Assembly: GCF_937952055.1 (NCBI RefSeq)
Contig: NZ_CALFYO010000020.1
Span: 558,001 to 622,000, forward strand
DNA from: an uncultured Piscinibacter sp.
Lineage (GTDB): Bacteria > Pseudomonadota > Gammaproteobacteria > Burkholderiales > Burkholderiaceae_C
Direction of reading: 5' to 3'
Length of the DNA stretch: 64,000 bases
This document shows positions 41,786-54,147 of this stretch, one piece after another; position 1 is the stretch's first letter, and each line of letters opens with the position of its first letter. The translations under genes and the position numbers were made by a program. The notes under the pieces were generated by a model. It was given only the letters and a program-made list of their open reading frames with translations. It made no database searches and was not told the DNA's origin.

Positions 41786-44461
41786 TCAGCTGCGCAGCAT
41801 CGACGCGTTCAGCGCCTGGTCGAGAAGCGCCAGGCTCTCCTGCAGGTGGGCGCGCGACTCCACGCCCCAGCTGCGGCGTGCCAGCGCCTGGCGCATCTCG
41901 TCGCGCAGCGCCGTGGCGTTCAGGCGCAGCAGGTTCTGCGCATCCCCCGGCAGGGGCACGTTGACCTTCACCAGCAGGCCGTGCACGCGGCGCAGGTGCT
42001 CGCGTTGCAGGTTGCGGCGCAGGCGGTCGATGTCGCCGCCCTGCTTCAGCTCGCTCCACACCGCGCGCTGCAGCGTGCCGTAGACCTCGTTCAGCGAAAT
42101 GAGGTCGCGTCGCTCCTGCTCCGCCACGTACAGCGGCAGGTCGAGCAGCCGAGACGCGGTGCCCTGGCTGAGCAGCCGATCCAGTGCCTGGGTCTGCAGT
42201 TGCAGCACCGCCGTGGGAATGCTCACCAGCGCGGGTCGCTCCCACTCGCGGTAGTCGGGCGTCAGGTTGGCAAGGAACGCCGGCTCGAAGCGGAAGCTGT
42301 CGGCGGAGAACAGCCCGCTGGCGAGGAACCTCAGCGCCTCGCGCTGCTTCGCCGGCTCGACCGGCACGAAAGCCGGCGCTGCCGACGCCCCCGGCACGGC
42401 GCGCGCGGTGTACATGCCGCCGACGTACTTGGCCACCAACGCTGGCGCGTCCCTCAGTGCGCTGAAGCCGGCCAGCAGCACGCGCCGCTGCCGCGTCGGA
42501 TCCTCGCCGGGATGCGGCGTGCGTGCCTGGACCCGCTGCCACAGCTCGCGCGACAGCTGCAGGCGCTTGCGGTAGTAGGCCAGCGGGTCGTCGCCGAGGT
42601 CGAAGCGGTTGACCAGCGGGTCGATGCCGTCGTTGGCCGGACTGCCGCCGGCGTCCGGGTCGTTGGCGAAGGCCAGCAGCGGATCGCTGCTGCTGCGCGC
42701 AGCGATGCGCGCCAGTTCGTCCCTCTCCTGCCCCGCAGGCAACGGCTTGTAGGCGTACTCGATGGCCCAGTAGTCGTAGGGGCCGAGCGTGCCGTTGTTG
42801 AAGCTCGCCTGGGGCTCGCCGGCCACCGCGATGTTGAAGGCGTTGTAGTCCATCACCGACCCGGAGATGCCGTGCTTCTCGGTGAAGTTCTTGTCCTGCA
42901 GTTGCGCGCGGCCATACACGGTCGACGCCTTGAAGTTGTGCGTCAGGCCCAGCGTGTGCCCGACCTCGTGGATGATGGTGTCGCGCACCACCGACTGCGC
43001 GAAGGCCTCGGCCTCCGGGCTGTCCGGCGTGATCTCGCCGCGCTCGCCGAGCAGTTCGAGCGCGAACTCGAACTCGGCGGCGGCCGCATCGGCATATTCA
43101 CACGCCTGCGCCGCAGCCTTCGACCCGGGCAGCTCGATCGGCGTCGCGAAGGTCTGCGTCGACGTGCCGACGCTCTCGACGCGGAATCGCCGTGCGCTTC
43201 GGCCGAACACGTCGCTCATCGCGATGTCGGCGTCGATGATCTCCCCGGTCCGCGGGTCGGTGTGGACGGGCCCGCGCGCGAAGCCGACGTCGGCGCCGAC
43301 GAACCAGCGGATCGAGGCGTGGCGCGCATCGAGCGTGTCCCAGTCGGCGTCGTCGGGCTGCTGCTTGACGACGATCGCGTTCCTGAAGCCGATGCGCTCG
43401 AACGCCTTGTTCCACTCCAGCACGCCCTCGGTCACCGCCTTGCGGTAGCTGACCGGGATGTTCTTGTCGAGCCAGAACACGATCGGCTGCTTCGGCTCGG
43501 AAATCTCCGCCGCCGCATCGGCCTTCTCCAGCCGCCAGCGGTTGATGAGGAAGCGTTTCGGATTGGGCCGCAGGTCGGTGCTCAGGTCGCTGACGGTGTC
43601 GAAGAAGTGGCCGACCCGCGGATCCGCGTCTCGCACGGGCATCGGTTCCTCCGCGAGCCTGGTGAAGCTGTAGACGTAGCCGACGAACAGGCTGCGCGGA
43701 TCGGGCAGCGTCTTCGGCGGCGAGGGCAACGGCACCGGCAGCGGCGTCAGCGGTGGCAGCGGCAGCCGCGGCGTGGCGAAGTGCATGCGCAGGTTCAGCG
43801 TCGTCAGCTCTTCGGCGGCCTGCGCCTTCTCGATCGAGGAGTTGATCCGATCCAGCGCGTAGGGGATGCGAAAGGCCCGCTCCAGGCGTGCCGTGTAGCC
43901 GGGCAGATCGGCGATCAGGAAGCTCGCGTCGACCAGCACCGACTTGCGTTCGGGATGCGGCGCGCTCGCCACCGGGCCCGCCGCGAGCAGGCTGTCGGAG
44001 AAGGCCTGCGCCACGGTGGCCTTCATCGCCGGCGAGGTAGCGACGTAGTCGGTGTTCAACGCGAGAAGCTGGATCTGGTTGTTGACGCGACGGAACGTCG
44101 CCAGCCACGACGGCCCCATCTGGCTGCCGTACAGCCCGCGCTCGCCGATCGACTCCGACACGTTGGCCGAGAGCAGGAACGGCTGCTCGAACCGCTCGGC
44201 CGGGATCTCCAGCCAGGTCTTCTCGTCCTTGCGCCACACGGGAAAGTAGCCGGCCTGTTGCACAGCACCCTTGATCACCTCCGCGAAGGGCTTGGGCGCC
44301 GACGGGTCGGGCCGCGACGGCGTCGGGGTCGATGCCGCGTGGCCCGGCGCGGCGGGCGATGCCGCAGCCGTGGCCTTCAGGGCGGTCGGGGCCAGCGAAG
44401 CGCAGCCGGTCAGGATCGCGACCAGCGCGGCCAGGGCGGAAAGGCGGAAGGTCATGGACAT
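41786..44461 (-). CDS. Zinc-dependent metalloprotease lipoprotein (DUF5117/DUF5118 type)
   Basis: The protein has 891 residues. A lipoprotein signal ends in LTGC (Cys20). After a Pro/Ala-rich linker comes a long beta-rich region (about 60-330) typical of the DUF5117/5118 architecture, then the metzincin zinc site HEVGHTLGLTH (498-508), with the Met-turn probably in SGSVMDYNAFN. The rest is helical. Substrates of this family are unknown. Two near starts exist (44461 and 44455) that differ by two residues. It probably acts at the outer membrane or periplasmic face. Confidence 0.88.
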   Translation of the reverse strand: MSMTFRLSALAALVAILTGCASLAPTALKATAAASPAAPGHAASTPTPSRPDPSAPKPFAEVIKGAVQQAGYFPVWRKDEKTWLEIPAERFEQPFLLSANVSESIGERGLYGSQMGPSWLATFRRVNNQIQLLALNTDYVATSPAMKATVAQAFSDSLLAAGPVASAPHPERKSVLVDASFLIADLPGYTARLERAFRIPYALDRINSSIEKAQAAEELTTLNLRMHFATPRLPLPPLTPLPVPLPSPPKTLPDPRSLFVGYVYSFTRLAEEPMPVRDADPRVGHFFDTVSDLSTDLRPNPKRFLINRWRLEKADAAAEISEPKQPIVFWLDKNIPVSYRKAVTEGVLEWNKAFERIGFRNAIVVKQQPDDADWDTLDARHASIRWFVGADVGFARGPVHTDPRTGEIIDADIAMSDVFGRSARRFRVESVGTSTQTFATPIELPGSKAAAQACEYADAAAAEFEFALELLGERGEITPDSPEAEAFAQSVVRDTIIHEVGHTLGLTHNFKASTVYGRAQLQDKNFTEKHGISGSVMDYNAFNIAVAGEPQASFNNGTLGPYDYWAIEYAYKPLPAGQERDELARIAARSSSDPLLAFANDPDAGGSPANDGIDPLVNRFDLGDDPLAYYRKRLQLSRELWQRVQARTPHPGEDPTRQRRVLLAGFSALRDAPALVAKYVGGMYTARAVPGASAAPAFVPVEPAKQREALRFLASGLFSADSFRFEPAFLANLTPDYREWERPALVSIPTAVLQLQTQALDRLLSQGTASRLLDLPLYVAEQERRDLISLNEVYGTLQRAVWSELKQGGDIDRLRRNLQREHLRRVHGLLVKVNVPLPGDAQNLLRLNATALRDEMRQALARRSWGVESRAHLQESLALLDQALNASMLRS

Positions 44462-44578
44462 GGACGATGCGCAGCGCGCGGACAGATGCAGCTGCGGCGG
44501 ATTTTGCAGCAGCCTCCAAGACCGAGTGATCCGGACAGTCCCCTTGCGCGTCCAGGGAACCCAAAGTCCGGCCGCGGA

Positions 44579-46222
44579 TCAGCGCCGGCGGTCGCGATCG
44601 GCCCAGCCGGCCAGCGACACCAGCAGCAAGACAGCGGCGAGCACGCCGAACAGTTGCACCAGCCAGCCGGCCAGACGTGCCGCGTCGCTCCAGCCGAAGC
44701 CGTGCGCCGCACCGGGCGCGGGCAGCCAGCGGCTGTGCTCGTGCAGGTCGATGCCCGGCAGCAGCAGGTCCAGCGTATAGGCCAGCGGGCTGAACGGCGT
44801 GAGCGCCGGCGTACCCGCGGGCAGCAGCGCACCTTCCTGCGCGGCCAGGCCGAAGAAGCCTGCCGCGCCCAGCCACACCAGCAAGGTCCACAGCAGCAGG
44901 CGCTGCGGCCGCCAGCCGTAGCCGGCCAGCGCGCCGAACAGCGCGTGGCCCAGGCCCGCTGTCCAGCGCAGCGCGCCCGGCAGCGCCTCGCCGATGCGAC
45001 CGATGCGGCGCAGCCGCTGCTCGCGCCGCAGCGCCAGCGTACCGGCGCTCGCGCCACGCCCCATGCGGCGCATCACCTGGATGACGCGGCGCCACGGCCC
45101 GGTGCGGAAGTTCTCGCCGAGGTGAGAGGCCGGCTGCCGCTCCAGCCAGGCGAGGCGGAAGCCCGAGTCCGTCGGCGCGCCGTCGCCGAACTGCGAGTAG
45201 GCGAAGCCGTCGAGCACCAGGCGCTCGCCCCACGTGGACGCGTCGTCGACCAGCGACTTCGCCCGCGTGCCGGCGAAAGAGGCGCCGAGCAGGGGCGCCT
45301 GCAGCCTCGCCAGCCTCAGCGCGCCGCCGATGTGCGCGCGGTCGAGCACCAGGCACAGGCCATCGCCCCAGGCGGTGTCGCCGACGCGGTCGAAGGTGGC
45401 GCCGCTGCAATCGAAGTCGCCGTCGACCCGCGCACGGCGCGCGCTCACGCGGCCGGCGGCCGCGAAACCCTCGTCCAGTCGGAGGTCGCCGCCGACCTCG
45501 ATGCGATCGAGCACCAGCGCGCTGCGGCGCGCGCCGGTGGCATCGAGAGGCCCGTTGACGCGAGCGGCGCTGGCAAGGAAGTCGCCGCGCACGTGCGCCC
45601 CGACAAAGCGCACTTCGCCGGAGGCGTCGAAGCCCTCCGAGATGCGCACGTCGCCCTCGACCTCCAGCGCATCGGCGACCAGGCTGCGGCGCCCGGGCAG
45701 CGAGGCATCGTTGCCGGACAGCACGAGCCTCGTCGCATTGAAGTCGCCGCCGATGCGTGCCTGCTGCAGCCGCACCTCGTTGGCGATGCTGCAGCCGGCG
45801 TTGAGCGCAAGGTCCTGCGCGATGCGGCAGCGCTCGGCCAGCAGGCCCGGCAGCTCGCAGTCGGGAAACGCCAGTCCGCCGGCGATGCGCGCGCCGTCGA
45901 ACAGCGGCGTGGTATCGAACACGCAGCGGAAGAACCACAGGTTCGCCGGAACCTCGCATTCGCCGAGGTCGAGCCGGCCCTGCACCCAGGCGCCGAGCAA
46001 CTGCAGGCGACGCGCGCCACGGCGAGAGCCGGGATCGAGCGCGAGAGCGGCGATGAACGAGGCACGCACGGTCACGTCGTCGTTGGCCTCGCGCGGCCGG
46101 CGCAGCCCGACGCGCGCGATGTCGCCGCGGCGCACGGCCTTGAGCAGTGTGCGCTCGGCGCGGCGCAAGGGTTCGAAGCGCGCCAGCGGATGGCCCGGCG
46201 CAAACTCGGTGGGCGCCGTCAT
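44579..46222 (-). CDS. Membrane protein with pentapeptide-like beta-helix repeats
   Basis: The protein has 547 residues of unknown function. I use the ATG at 46222 because a GAGGTG site lies 9 nt before it; a GTG at 46234 is the alternative. Residues 60-330 are built of repeated units of roughly 20-25 residues with the pattern G-D-(hydrophobic)-x-(hydrophobic) (VEGDVRISEG, VRGDFLASAA, VGGDLRLDEG, VDGDFDCSGA, IGGALRLARL), which suggests a right- or left-handed solenoid. Two or three membrane helices lie at the C-terminus (LLLWTLLVWLGAAGFFGLA, LAGWLVQLFGVLAAVLLLVSLAG). The repeat part would face the cytoplasm. Confidence 0.75.
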   Translation of the reverse strand: MTAPTEFAPGHPLARFEPLRRAERTLLKAVRRGDIARVGLRRPREANDDVTVRASFIAALALDPGSRRGARRLQLLGAWVQGRLDLGECEVPANLWFFRCVFDTTPLFDGARIAGGLAFPDCELPGLLAERCRIAQDLALNAGCSIANEVRLQQARIGGDFNATRLVLSGNDASLPGRRSLVADALEVEGDVRISEGFDASGEVRFVGAHVRGDFLASAARVNGPLDATGARRSALVLDRIEVGGDLRLDEGFAAAGRVSARRARVDGDFDCSGATFDRVGDTAWGDGLCLVLDRAHIGGALRLARLQAPLLGASFAGTRAKSLVDDASTWGERLVLDGFAYSQFGDGAPTDSGFRLAWLERQPASHLGENFRTGPWRRVIQVMRRMGRGASAGTLALRREQRLRRIGRIGEALPGALRWTAGLGHALFGALAGYGWRPQRLLLWTLLVWLGAAGFFGLAAQEGALLPAGTPALTPFSPLAYTLDLLLPGIDLHEHSRWLPAPGAAHGFGWSDAARLAGWLVQLFGVLAAVLLLVSLAGWADRDRRR

Positions 46223-46430
46223 CGGACGACGCACCTCGCGCGCATCGAGCCTGACCCGACCACGGCCCGATAGGGATTGACTTTGTGCATGTTCTGTTCG
46301 CCCAACAACGTGCGTTGGCGCCGATTCTGGAACAGCCGCGTCGCCCCCTGGAGGCCGCGATCACCCGCGATCGCGGGGCAGGAGCCCCGACGGTCGCGCC
46401 TTCCCCCCGAGGTGGAGGGTGAGCCCGGGC

Positions 46431-48095
<1,665 letters not shown>

Positions 48096-48197
48096 TCGCG
48101 GGTGCTTGGAGACGAAGAGATTGAACGAGCGCGCCGCCGGCGCGGCCGACGGCGAAACGCGTATTGTCGCTTGCCTTCGCGGCGGGCCCCTTTCTGC

Positions 48198-48203
48198 TAC
48201 CGT
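48198..48203 (+). promoter_or_regulatory. -10-like element close to the MFS start
   Basis: TACCGT ends 7 nt before the ATG at 48211. A GAAGG string overlaps the gap but is too close for a normal ribosome-binding site. Confidence 0.35.
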
Positions 48204-48210
48204 GAAGGCC

Positions 48211-49362
48211 ATGCCGCGCCTGCTGGTCCTGCTCGCCCTGTGCAACCTGTTCATCGGCACCGGCGCCTTCGTGCTCAGCGGCGTTCTCACCCCGCTGGCC
48301 GAGTCGCTGCAGGTCAGCGTCGCGGCAGCCGGGCAGGCGATGACTGTCTATGCGCTGTCCACCGCCGTGCTCGCGCCGCTGGCGCTCGTGCTCACCGGCG
48401 GCTGGCCGCGACGGCGCGTGCTGTGCCTTTCGCTGGGCCTGTTCGCGCTCGGAAACGTCGTGTGCGCGCTGGCGGGCAGCCTGTCGCTGCTGCTCGCGGG
48501 CCGCGTCCTGATGGGAGTGGGTGCGGTATTCACCGCGGTGGCCGCCGGCATCGCCGTGGCGCTGGTGGAACCGGCGCGGCGCGGCCGGGCGCTGTCGCTG
48601 GTGTTCGTCGGCGTCAGCCTGAGCTACGTGATCGGCCTGCCGCTGGGTGCCTGGCTCGGCTTTCGCCACGGCTGGCAGTGGCCGATCGCGCTGGTCGGCG
48701 GTCTGTCCGGCCTGGCCAGCCTGGTGCTGGCCGTCGTGCTGCCGCGCGACATCGCCGCGCCGGGCGCCACGTTCTCCGGCCTGGGCGATCTGCTGCGCCA
48801 GCGCCAGGTGGCCTGGGCGCTGTCCCTCACCCTGCTCTACTTCATCGCCATCTTCTGCGTGTTCTCCTACATCGGGCCGGTGCTGCAGGCGCTGGTGCCG
48901 ATGTCCACCGCGGCGATGAGCCTGACGCTGATGCTGTTCGGCCTGTCGGGCGTGATCGGCACGATGGTCGGCGGCTGGGCCAACGACCGCTTCGGCGCGC
49001 GGCGCACGCTGACCCTTCAGCTCGCCGTGCTGGGCGCGATGATGCTGCTGGTGCCGCTGACACGCGGCCAGCCTGTGCTGCTCATGCTGGTGCTCGTGGT
49101 CTGGGGCATCGCCGGCTTCGGCATGATGACGCCGCAGCAGTCGCGCCTTGCGGCGCTGGCACCGGTGCAGGCGCCCATCCTGCTGTCGCTGAACAACTCG
49201 ATGCTCTATGTCGGCACCGCGCTCGGCGCGGCGATCGGCGGACCAGCCTCGGCCTGGGTCGGCTTCGACCGCCTCGCCTGGGTCGGCGCGCCCTTCGCGC
49301 TGGCCGGCTGGCTGACGCTGCGCTACGGACCAGCCACGCCGGGCGCGTGGCGCGCCGCCTGA
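48211..49362 (+). CDS. MFS transporter
   Basis: The protein has 383 residues with 12 predicted helices. It belongs to the drug/arabinose-exporter-like branch (NepI, AraJ, YdhP). Seen are GGWPRRRVLCLSLGLFALGNVVCALA after helix 2, GRVLMGVGAVFTAV and WANDRFGARRTLTLQL after helix 8. The start MPRLLV at 48211 puts the first helix at the right place; a frame-matched ATG at 48106 would add a hydrophilic leader. It is divergent from ettA. The substrate cannot be told. Confidence 0.88.
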   Translation: MPRLLVLLALCNLFIGTGAFVLSGVLTPLAESLQVSVAAAGQAMTVYALSTAVLAPLALVLTGGWPRRRVLCLSLGLFALGNVVCALAGSLSLLLAGRVLMGVGAVFTAVAAGIAVALVEPARRGRALSLVFVGVSLSYVIGLPLGAWLGFRHGWQWPIALVGGLSGLASLVLAVVLPRDIAAPGATFSGLGDLLRQRQVAWALSLTLLYFIAIFCVFSYIGPVLQALVPMSTAAMSLTLMLFGLSGVIGTMVGGWANDRFGARRTLTLQLAVLGAMMLLVPLTRGQPVLLMLVLVVWGIAGFGMMTPQQSRLAALAPVQAPILLSLNNSMLYVGTALGAAIGGPASAWVGFDRLAWVGAPFALAGWLTLRYGPATPGAWRAA

Positions 49363-49365
49363 TGG

Positions 49366-49371
49366 CATGAT
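49366..49371 (+). promoter_or_regulatory. -10-like element close to a small membrane protein start
   Basis: CATGAT ends 6 nt before the ATG at 49378, with no ribosome-binding site in between. Confidence 0.3.
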
Positions 49372-49377
49372 GGCCGC

Positions 49378-49800
49378 ATGAGCTCGAACCCCTGGACCGT
49401 CGACGCCTCGCCCTCACTGGTGCGCACCGCCCACATCGTCTATGCGCTGCACGCGCTGGGCCTGGCCATCGGCGCCTTCGGCGCCGCCAGCTTGCTCGGC
49501 TCGTTCCTGTTCGGCTGGCCGTCGATCATCGCGGTGATCATCAACTACGTGAAGCGCGGCGAAGCGCGCGGGACCTGGCTGGAGTCGCATTTCGACTGGC
49601 AGATCCGCACGTTCTGGTACGCGCTGCTGTGGGCGCTGATCGTGGCGGCGGTCTCCGCCGTACTGGCGATCGTGATCGTCGGCTTCGCCACCTGGATGCT
49701 CGGCATGTTCCTGCTCGGCGCCTGGGCGATCTACCGCGTGCTGCGCGGCTGGCTGCGCCTGAAAGACCGCCAGGCGATGCCGGTCGCGGCAGGCGGGTAG
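49378..49800 (+). CDS. Small membrane protein (DUF4870-like)
   Basis: The protein has 140 residues. Three hydrophobic stretches are seen (HALGLAIGAFGAASLLGSFLFG, FWYALLWALIVAAVSAVLAIVI and WMLGMFLLGAWAIYRVLRGW) with the conserved middle WLESHFDWQIRTFW, as in DUF4870/YlaC-like proteins common in Betaproteobacteria. Function unknown. Its TAG stop at 49798-49800 forms part of a -10 for the next gene. Confidence 0.82.
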   Translation: MSSNPWTVDASPSLVRTAHIVYALHALGLAIGAFGAASLLGSFLFGWPSIIAVIINYVKRGEARGTWLESHFDWQIRTFWYALLWALIVAAVSAVLAIVIVGFATWMLGMFLLGAWAIYRVLRGWLRLKDRQAMPVAAGG

Positions 49801-49803
49801 AAT
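49798..49803 (+). promoter_or_regulatory. -10 for rhlE, overlapping the upstream stop codon
   Basis: TAGAAT uses the TAG stop of the small membrane protein. The predicted leader to the rhlE ATG is about 130 nt, long for this genome. Confidence 0.5.
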
Positions 49804-49940
49804 CGGGCCAGCAGCGCGAGTCCAGTCGCCGCGATGCAGGTCGTTCCCGACATCGTTCCCACCGCCCCGCGCCTTCCGACTGGTGCAGCCCGACCGGCCG
49901 CAGCAGGTCGCGACAACGGCTCCTTGGCGAGCCCCTCCCG

Positions 49941-51404
<1,464 letters not shown>

Positions 51405-51407
51405 GGC

Positions 51408-51413
51408 TACAGT
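51408..51413 (+). promoter_or_regulatory. -10-like element close to the NAD(P)-binding protein start
   Basis: TACAGT ends 7 nt before the ATG at 51421, with no ribosome-binding site. Confidence 0.4.
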
Positions 51414-51420
51414 CGGGGCC

Positions 51421-52104
51421 ATGTCCCCGACGCAGTCCGCCCCGCCCCGCACCGTGCTGCTGGCCGGCGCCACCGGGCTGGTCGGACGTGCGCTGCTGCC
51501 GCTGCTGCTCGATCATGCGTCGGTCGGCCTGGTGCACGTGCTGCTGCGCCGCGCGGCGCCGGGCATCGCCGAGCATCCCAAGCTGGAACTGCACACCGTC
51601 GATCTCGGCCACCTGAAGCGCCTGCCACACGTCGACGACGTCTACATCGCGCTGGGCACGACGATCAAGGTGGCGGGTTCCCAGGCTGCCTTCCGCATGA
51701 TCGACCACGACCTCGTGCTCGCCGTCGCGCGCGCCGCGCGCGAGGCCGGCGCGAAGCGTCTCGCGGTGGTGTCGGCGCTCGGCGCCGATCGCGACTCGCG
51801 CATCTTCTACAACCGCGTCAAGGGCGACATGGAAGCCGACGTCGCCGCGCTCGGCTACGAGTCGGTGTGCTTCGCCCAGCCCTCCATGCTGACGGGCGAC
51901 CGCGCCGCGCTCGGCCAGCGCGAGCGGCCGGGCGAGGTCTGGACGCTGCGTCTGCTGCGCCCGCTGATGCCTCTGCTGCCCAAACGCATCCGGCCGATCG
52001 CCGCCCACGACGTCGCTGCCGCGCTGATCGCCGCGACGATGGCCGGCCGCCCGGGCGTGCACCACCTCAGTTCGGCGCGCATGCAGGGAGCGCACCCGCA
52101 TTGA
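51421..52104 (+). CDS. NAD(P)-binding oxidoreductase, HTATIP2/TIP30-like
   Basis: The protein has 227 residues with an atypical short-chain fold. The dinucleotide loop is LLAGATGLVGRALL (about residues 13-26). The middle has DDVYIALGTTIKVAGS and the catalytic-like SALGADRDSRIFYNRVKGDME with YNRxKG, which replaces the usual YxxxK. Such proteins are uncharacterised in bacteria. The stop overlaps the TTG start of the MFS gene (TTGA). Confidence 0.85.
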   Translation: MSPTQSAPPRTVLLAGATGLVGRALLPLLLDHASVGLVHVLLRRAAPGIAEHPKLELHTVDLGHLKRLPHVDDVYIALGTTIKVAGSQAAFRMIDHDLVLAVARAAREAGAKRLAVVSALGADRDSRIFYNRVKGDMEADVAALGYESVCFAQPSMLTGDRAALGQRERPGEVWTLRLLRPLMPLLPKRIRPIAAHDVAAALIAATMAGRPGVHHLSSARMQGAHPH

Positions 52105-53315
52105 GCGAGTCGCTGCTGCGCCAACGCGCGTTCATGCGCTTCTGGTTCGCGCGACTGGCCGGCACCGCCGCGAACCAGATGCTGATGGTCGCCATCGGCT
52201 GGCAGATGTACGACCTGACCGCCAGCGCCTGGGACCTGGGCCTGGTCGGTCTGATGCAGTTCATCCCCTCGCTGCTGCTGGTGCTGGTGGCCGGCCATGT
52301 GCTGGACCGTCACCACCGCGCGCACATCCTCGCCGCCTGCATGGCGCTGCAGGCCGGCGTGGCGCTGGCGCTCGCCCTGGCTGCCGGGCAGCACTGGGCG
52401 AGCCGCGAGCTGCTGCTTGCGCTGTCGCTGCTGATCGGCACCGCCAAGGCGTTCCAGCTGCCGGCACAGCAGGCGATCACGCCGCTGCTCGTGCCGGCCG
52501 AGGTGCTGCCGCGCGCGCTCGCCTTCAGCTCCGCCGGCATGCAGGGTGCGATCATCGCCGGGCCGGCGATCGGCGGCTTCGTCTACGTCGCCGGCGCCAC
52601 CGCCGTCTACGCGAGTTGCGCGGCGCTGTTCGCGCTGGCCGGCGCGCTGGTGATGGCGGTGCGCTACCGCCACGACCCGAAGCCTGCGCAGGCCGCCACG
52701 CTGGACGCACTGCTCGCCGGCGTGCGCTTCGTGCGACAGCGCGAGGTGGTGCTGGGCGCGATCTCGCTGGACCTCTTCGCCGTGCTGCTCGGCGGCGCGA
52801 GCGCGCTGCTGCCGATGTTCGCCAAGGACGTGCTGCAGGTCGGCCCCTGGGGCCTGGGCCTGCTGCGCGCCGCGCCGGCGGTGGGCGCGCTGGCGATGGC
52901 AGTGGCGCTGTCTCGCTGGCCGATCCGGCGTCGCGCCGGCCCGGTGCTGCTCGCTGCGGTCGGCGTCTACGGCGCGGCCACGCTCGGCTTTGCCCTGTCG
53001 ACGCAGCTGATGCTGTCGATCGTGATGCTCGCGTTCTCCGGGGCGGCCGACATGGTCAGCGTGGTGATCCGACAATCGCTCGTGCAACTGGAGACGCCCG
53101 AAGCGATGCGTGGCCGGGTCAGCGCCGTGAACGCGGTGTTCATCGGTGCGTCCAACCAGCTCGGCGAGTTCGAATCGGGAGTCACCGCGGCGCTGCTCGG
53201 GCCGGTGGGATCGGTGGTGCTGGGCGGCGTCGGCTCGATGGCGATCGCGGCGCTGTGGGCGCGATGGTTCCCGGCGCTCGCCCGGCGCGACCGCCTCGTC
53301 GAGGCCGCGCCGTGA
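52101..53315 (+). CDS. MFS transporter (EntS/DUF894-like)
   Basis: The protein has 404 residues with about 12 helices. The start is TTG at 52101, which overlaps the previous stop; a later ATG at 52134 would cut into the first helix (RFWFARLAGTAANQMLMVAIGWQMYDLT). Seen are AGHVLDRHHRAHILA and the late loop VRQSLVQLETPEAMRGRVSAVNAVFIGASNQLGEFESG, which is typical of the enterobactin-exporter-like group. Substrate unknown. Confidence 0.87.
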   Translation: MSESLLRQRAFMRFWFARLAGTAANQMLMVAIGWQMYDLTASAWDLGLVGLMQFIPSLLLVLVAGHVLDRHHRAHILAACMALQAGVALALALAAGQHWASRELLLALSLLIGTAKAFQLPAQQAITPLLVPAEVLPRALAFSSAGMQGAIIAGPAIGGFVYVAGATAVYASCAALFALAGALVMAVRYRHDPKPAQAATLDALLAGVRFVRQREVVLGAISLDLFAVLLGGASALLPMFAKDVLQVGPWGLGLLRAAPAVGALAMAVALSRWPIRRRAGPVLLAAVGVYGAATLGFALSTQLMLSIVMLAFSGAADMVSVVIRQSLVQLETPEAMRGRVSAVNAVFIGASNQLGEFESGVTAALLGPVGSVVLGGVGSMAIAALWARWFPALARRDRLVEAAP

Positions 53316-53932
53316 TCCTGCACCTCGATGAACACGTCGTGATCGCCGACAAGCCCGCCGGCCTGCCCACCGTGCCCGGACGGCCCGCCGAGTTGCACGA
53401 CTGCCTGTGGCAGCGCGTGCGTGCCGAGGTGACCGACGCACTCGTCGTGCACCGGCTCGACATGGCCACCTCGGGGCTGGTGCTGTTCGCCCGCGGCGCC
53501 GCGATGCAGCGCGCGCTGAGCGCCGCCTTCGCGCAGCGCGGCGTCGACAAGCGCTACGAGGCCGTCGTGGCCGGCCCGGTCGCGACGGAGTCCGGAGAGA
53601 TCGATCTGCCACTCGCGGCCGACTGGCCGAACCGGCCGCGGCAGCGCGTCGATGCCGAACGCGGCAAGCCTTCTCTCACGCGCTGGCGCGTGCTGGCGCA
53701 CGATGTCGCGGCCGGCACCACGCGGGTAGCGCTGCAGCCGGTCACCGGTCGATCGCACCAGCTGCGCGTGCACCTCGCGGCAATCGGCCATCCGATCCTC
53801 GGCGATGCGCTCTACGCGGCGCCCGAAGCGGCAAGTGCCGCACCGCGGCTGCTGCTGCATGCGACTCGGCTGTCCTTCACTCATCCCGGCGACGGCCGGC
53901 GCGCCTCGTTCGCCAGCCCGGTGCCCTTCTAG
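53312..53932 (+). CDS. RluA family pseudouridine synthase
   Basis: The protein has 206 residues and lacks an S4 domain, so it resembles RluA itself (219 residues). RluA modifies 23S rRNA U746 and tRNA U32. The catalytic aspartate is Asp50 in HRLDMATSG, with RYEAVVAGPV and QPVTGRSHQLRVHLAAIGHPILGD as further motifs. The start is GTG at 53312, overlapping the MFS stop (GTGA). Target site is inferred from size and not proven. Confidence 0.92.
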   Translation: MILHLDEHVVIADKPAGLPTVPGRPAELHDCLWQRVRAEVTDALVVHRLDMATSGLVLFARGAAMQRALSAAFAQRGVDKRYEAVVAGPVATESGEIDLPLAADWPNRPRQRVDAERGKPSLTRWRVLAHDVAAGTTRVALQPVTGRSHQLRVHLAAIGHPILGDALYAAPEAASAAPRLLLHATRLSFTHPGDGRRASFASPVPF

Positions 53933-53935
53933 GCG

Positions 53936-54082
53936 CTACAGGAGCGCCCCGCCGCTGCGCGCGCTGGGCTCGTAGACCACCTGGGCCCGGCCCGACGCGG
54001 AGCGGGTCGGCTGGGCTTGCACTGCGTTCGTGGAGGGGCTTCGCGTTCCTTGAAGCGGCGGCGCGACAAGGTCGCCGGCCAT
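53936..54082 (-). CDS. Possible small protein, 48 residues
   Basis: A minus-strand frame from ATG at 54082 to the stop at 53936-53938 encodes MAGDLVAPPLQGTRSPS and ends YEPSARSGGALL. Third codon positions are mostly G or C, as in real genes here, but there is no ribosome-binding site and no known family. It is convergent with the pseudouridine synthase gene, with the stops 3 nt apart. Confidence 0.35.
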   Translation of the reverse strand: MAGDLVAPPLQGTRSPSTNAVQAQPTRSASGRAQVVYEPSARSGGALL

Positions 54083-54147
54083 GATGCGGACGCAGCGTGA
54101 TGCCCTCCGGGTGAGGCACCCGATCACTTCGAGACGTCCGCTTCCGT

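Noticed and set aside
40853..46273. A very long open frame on the plus strand opposite the kinase, metalloprotease and repeat-protein genes
   Set aside because: It is antisense to three well-supported genes. Its translation is rich in Arg, Gln, Ala and His with no domain, as expected from the opposite strand of GC-rich coding DNA.
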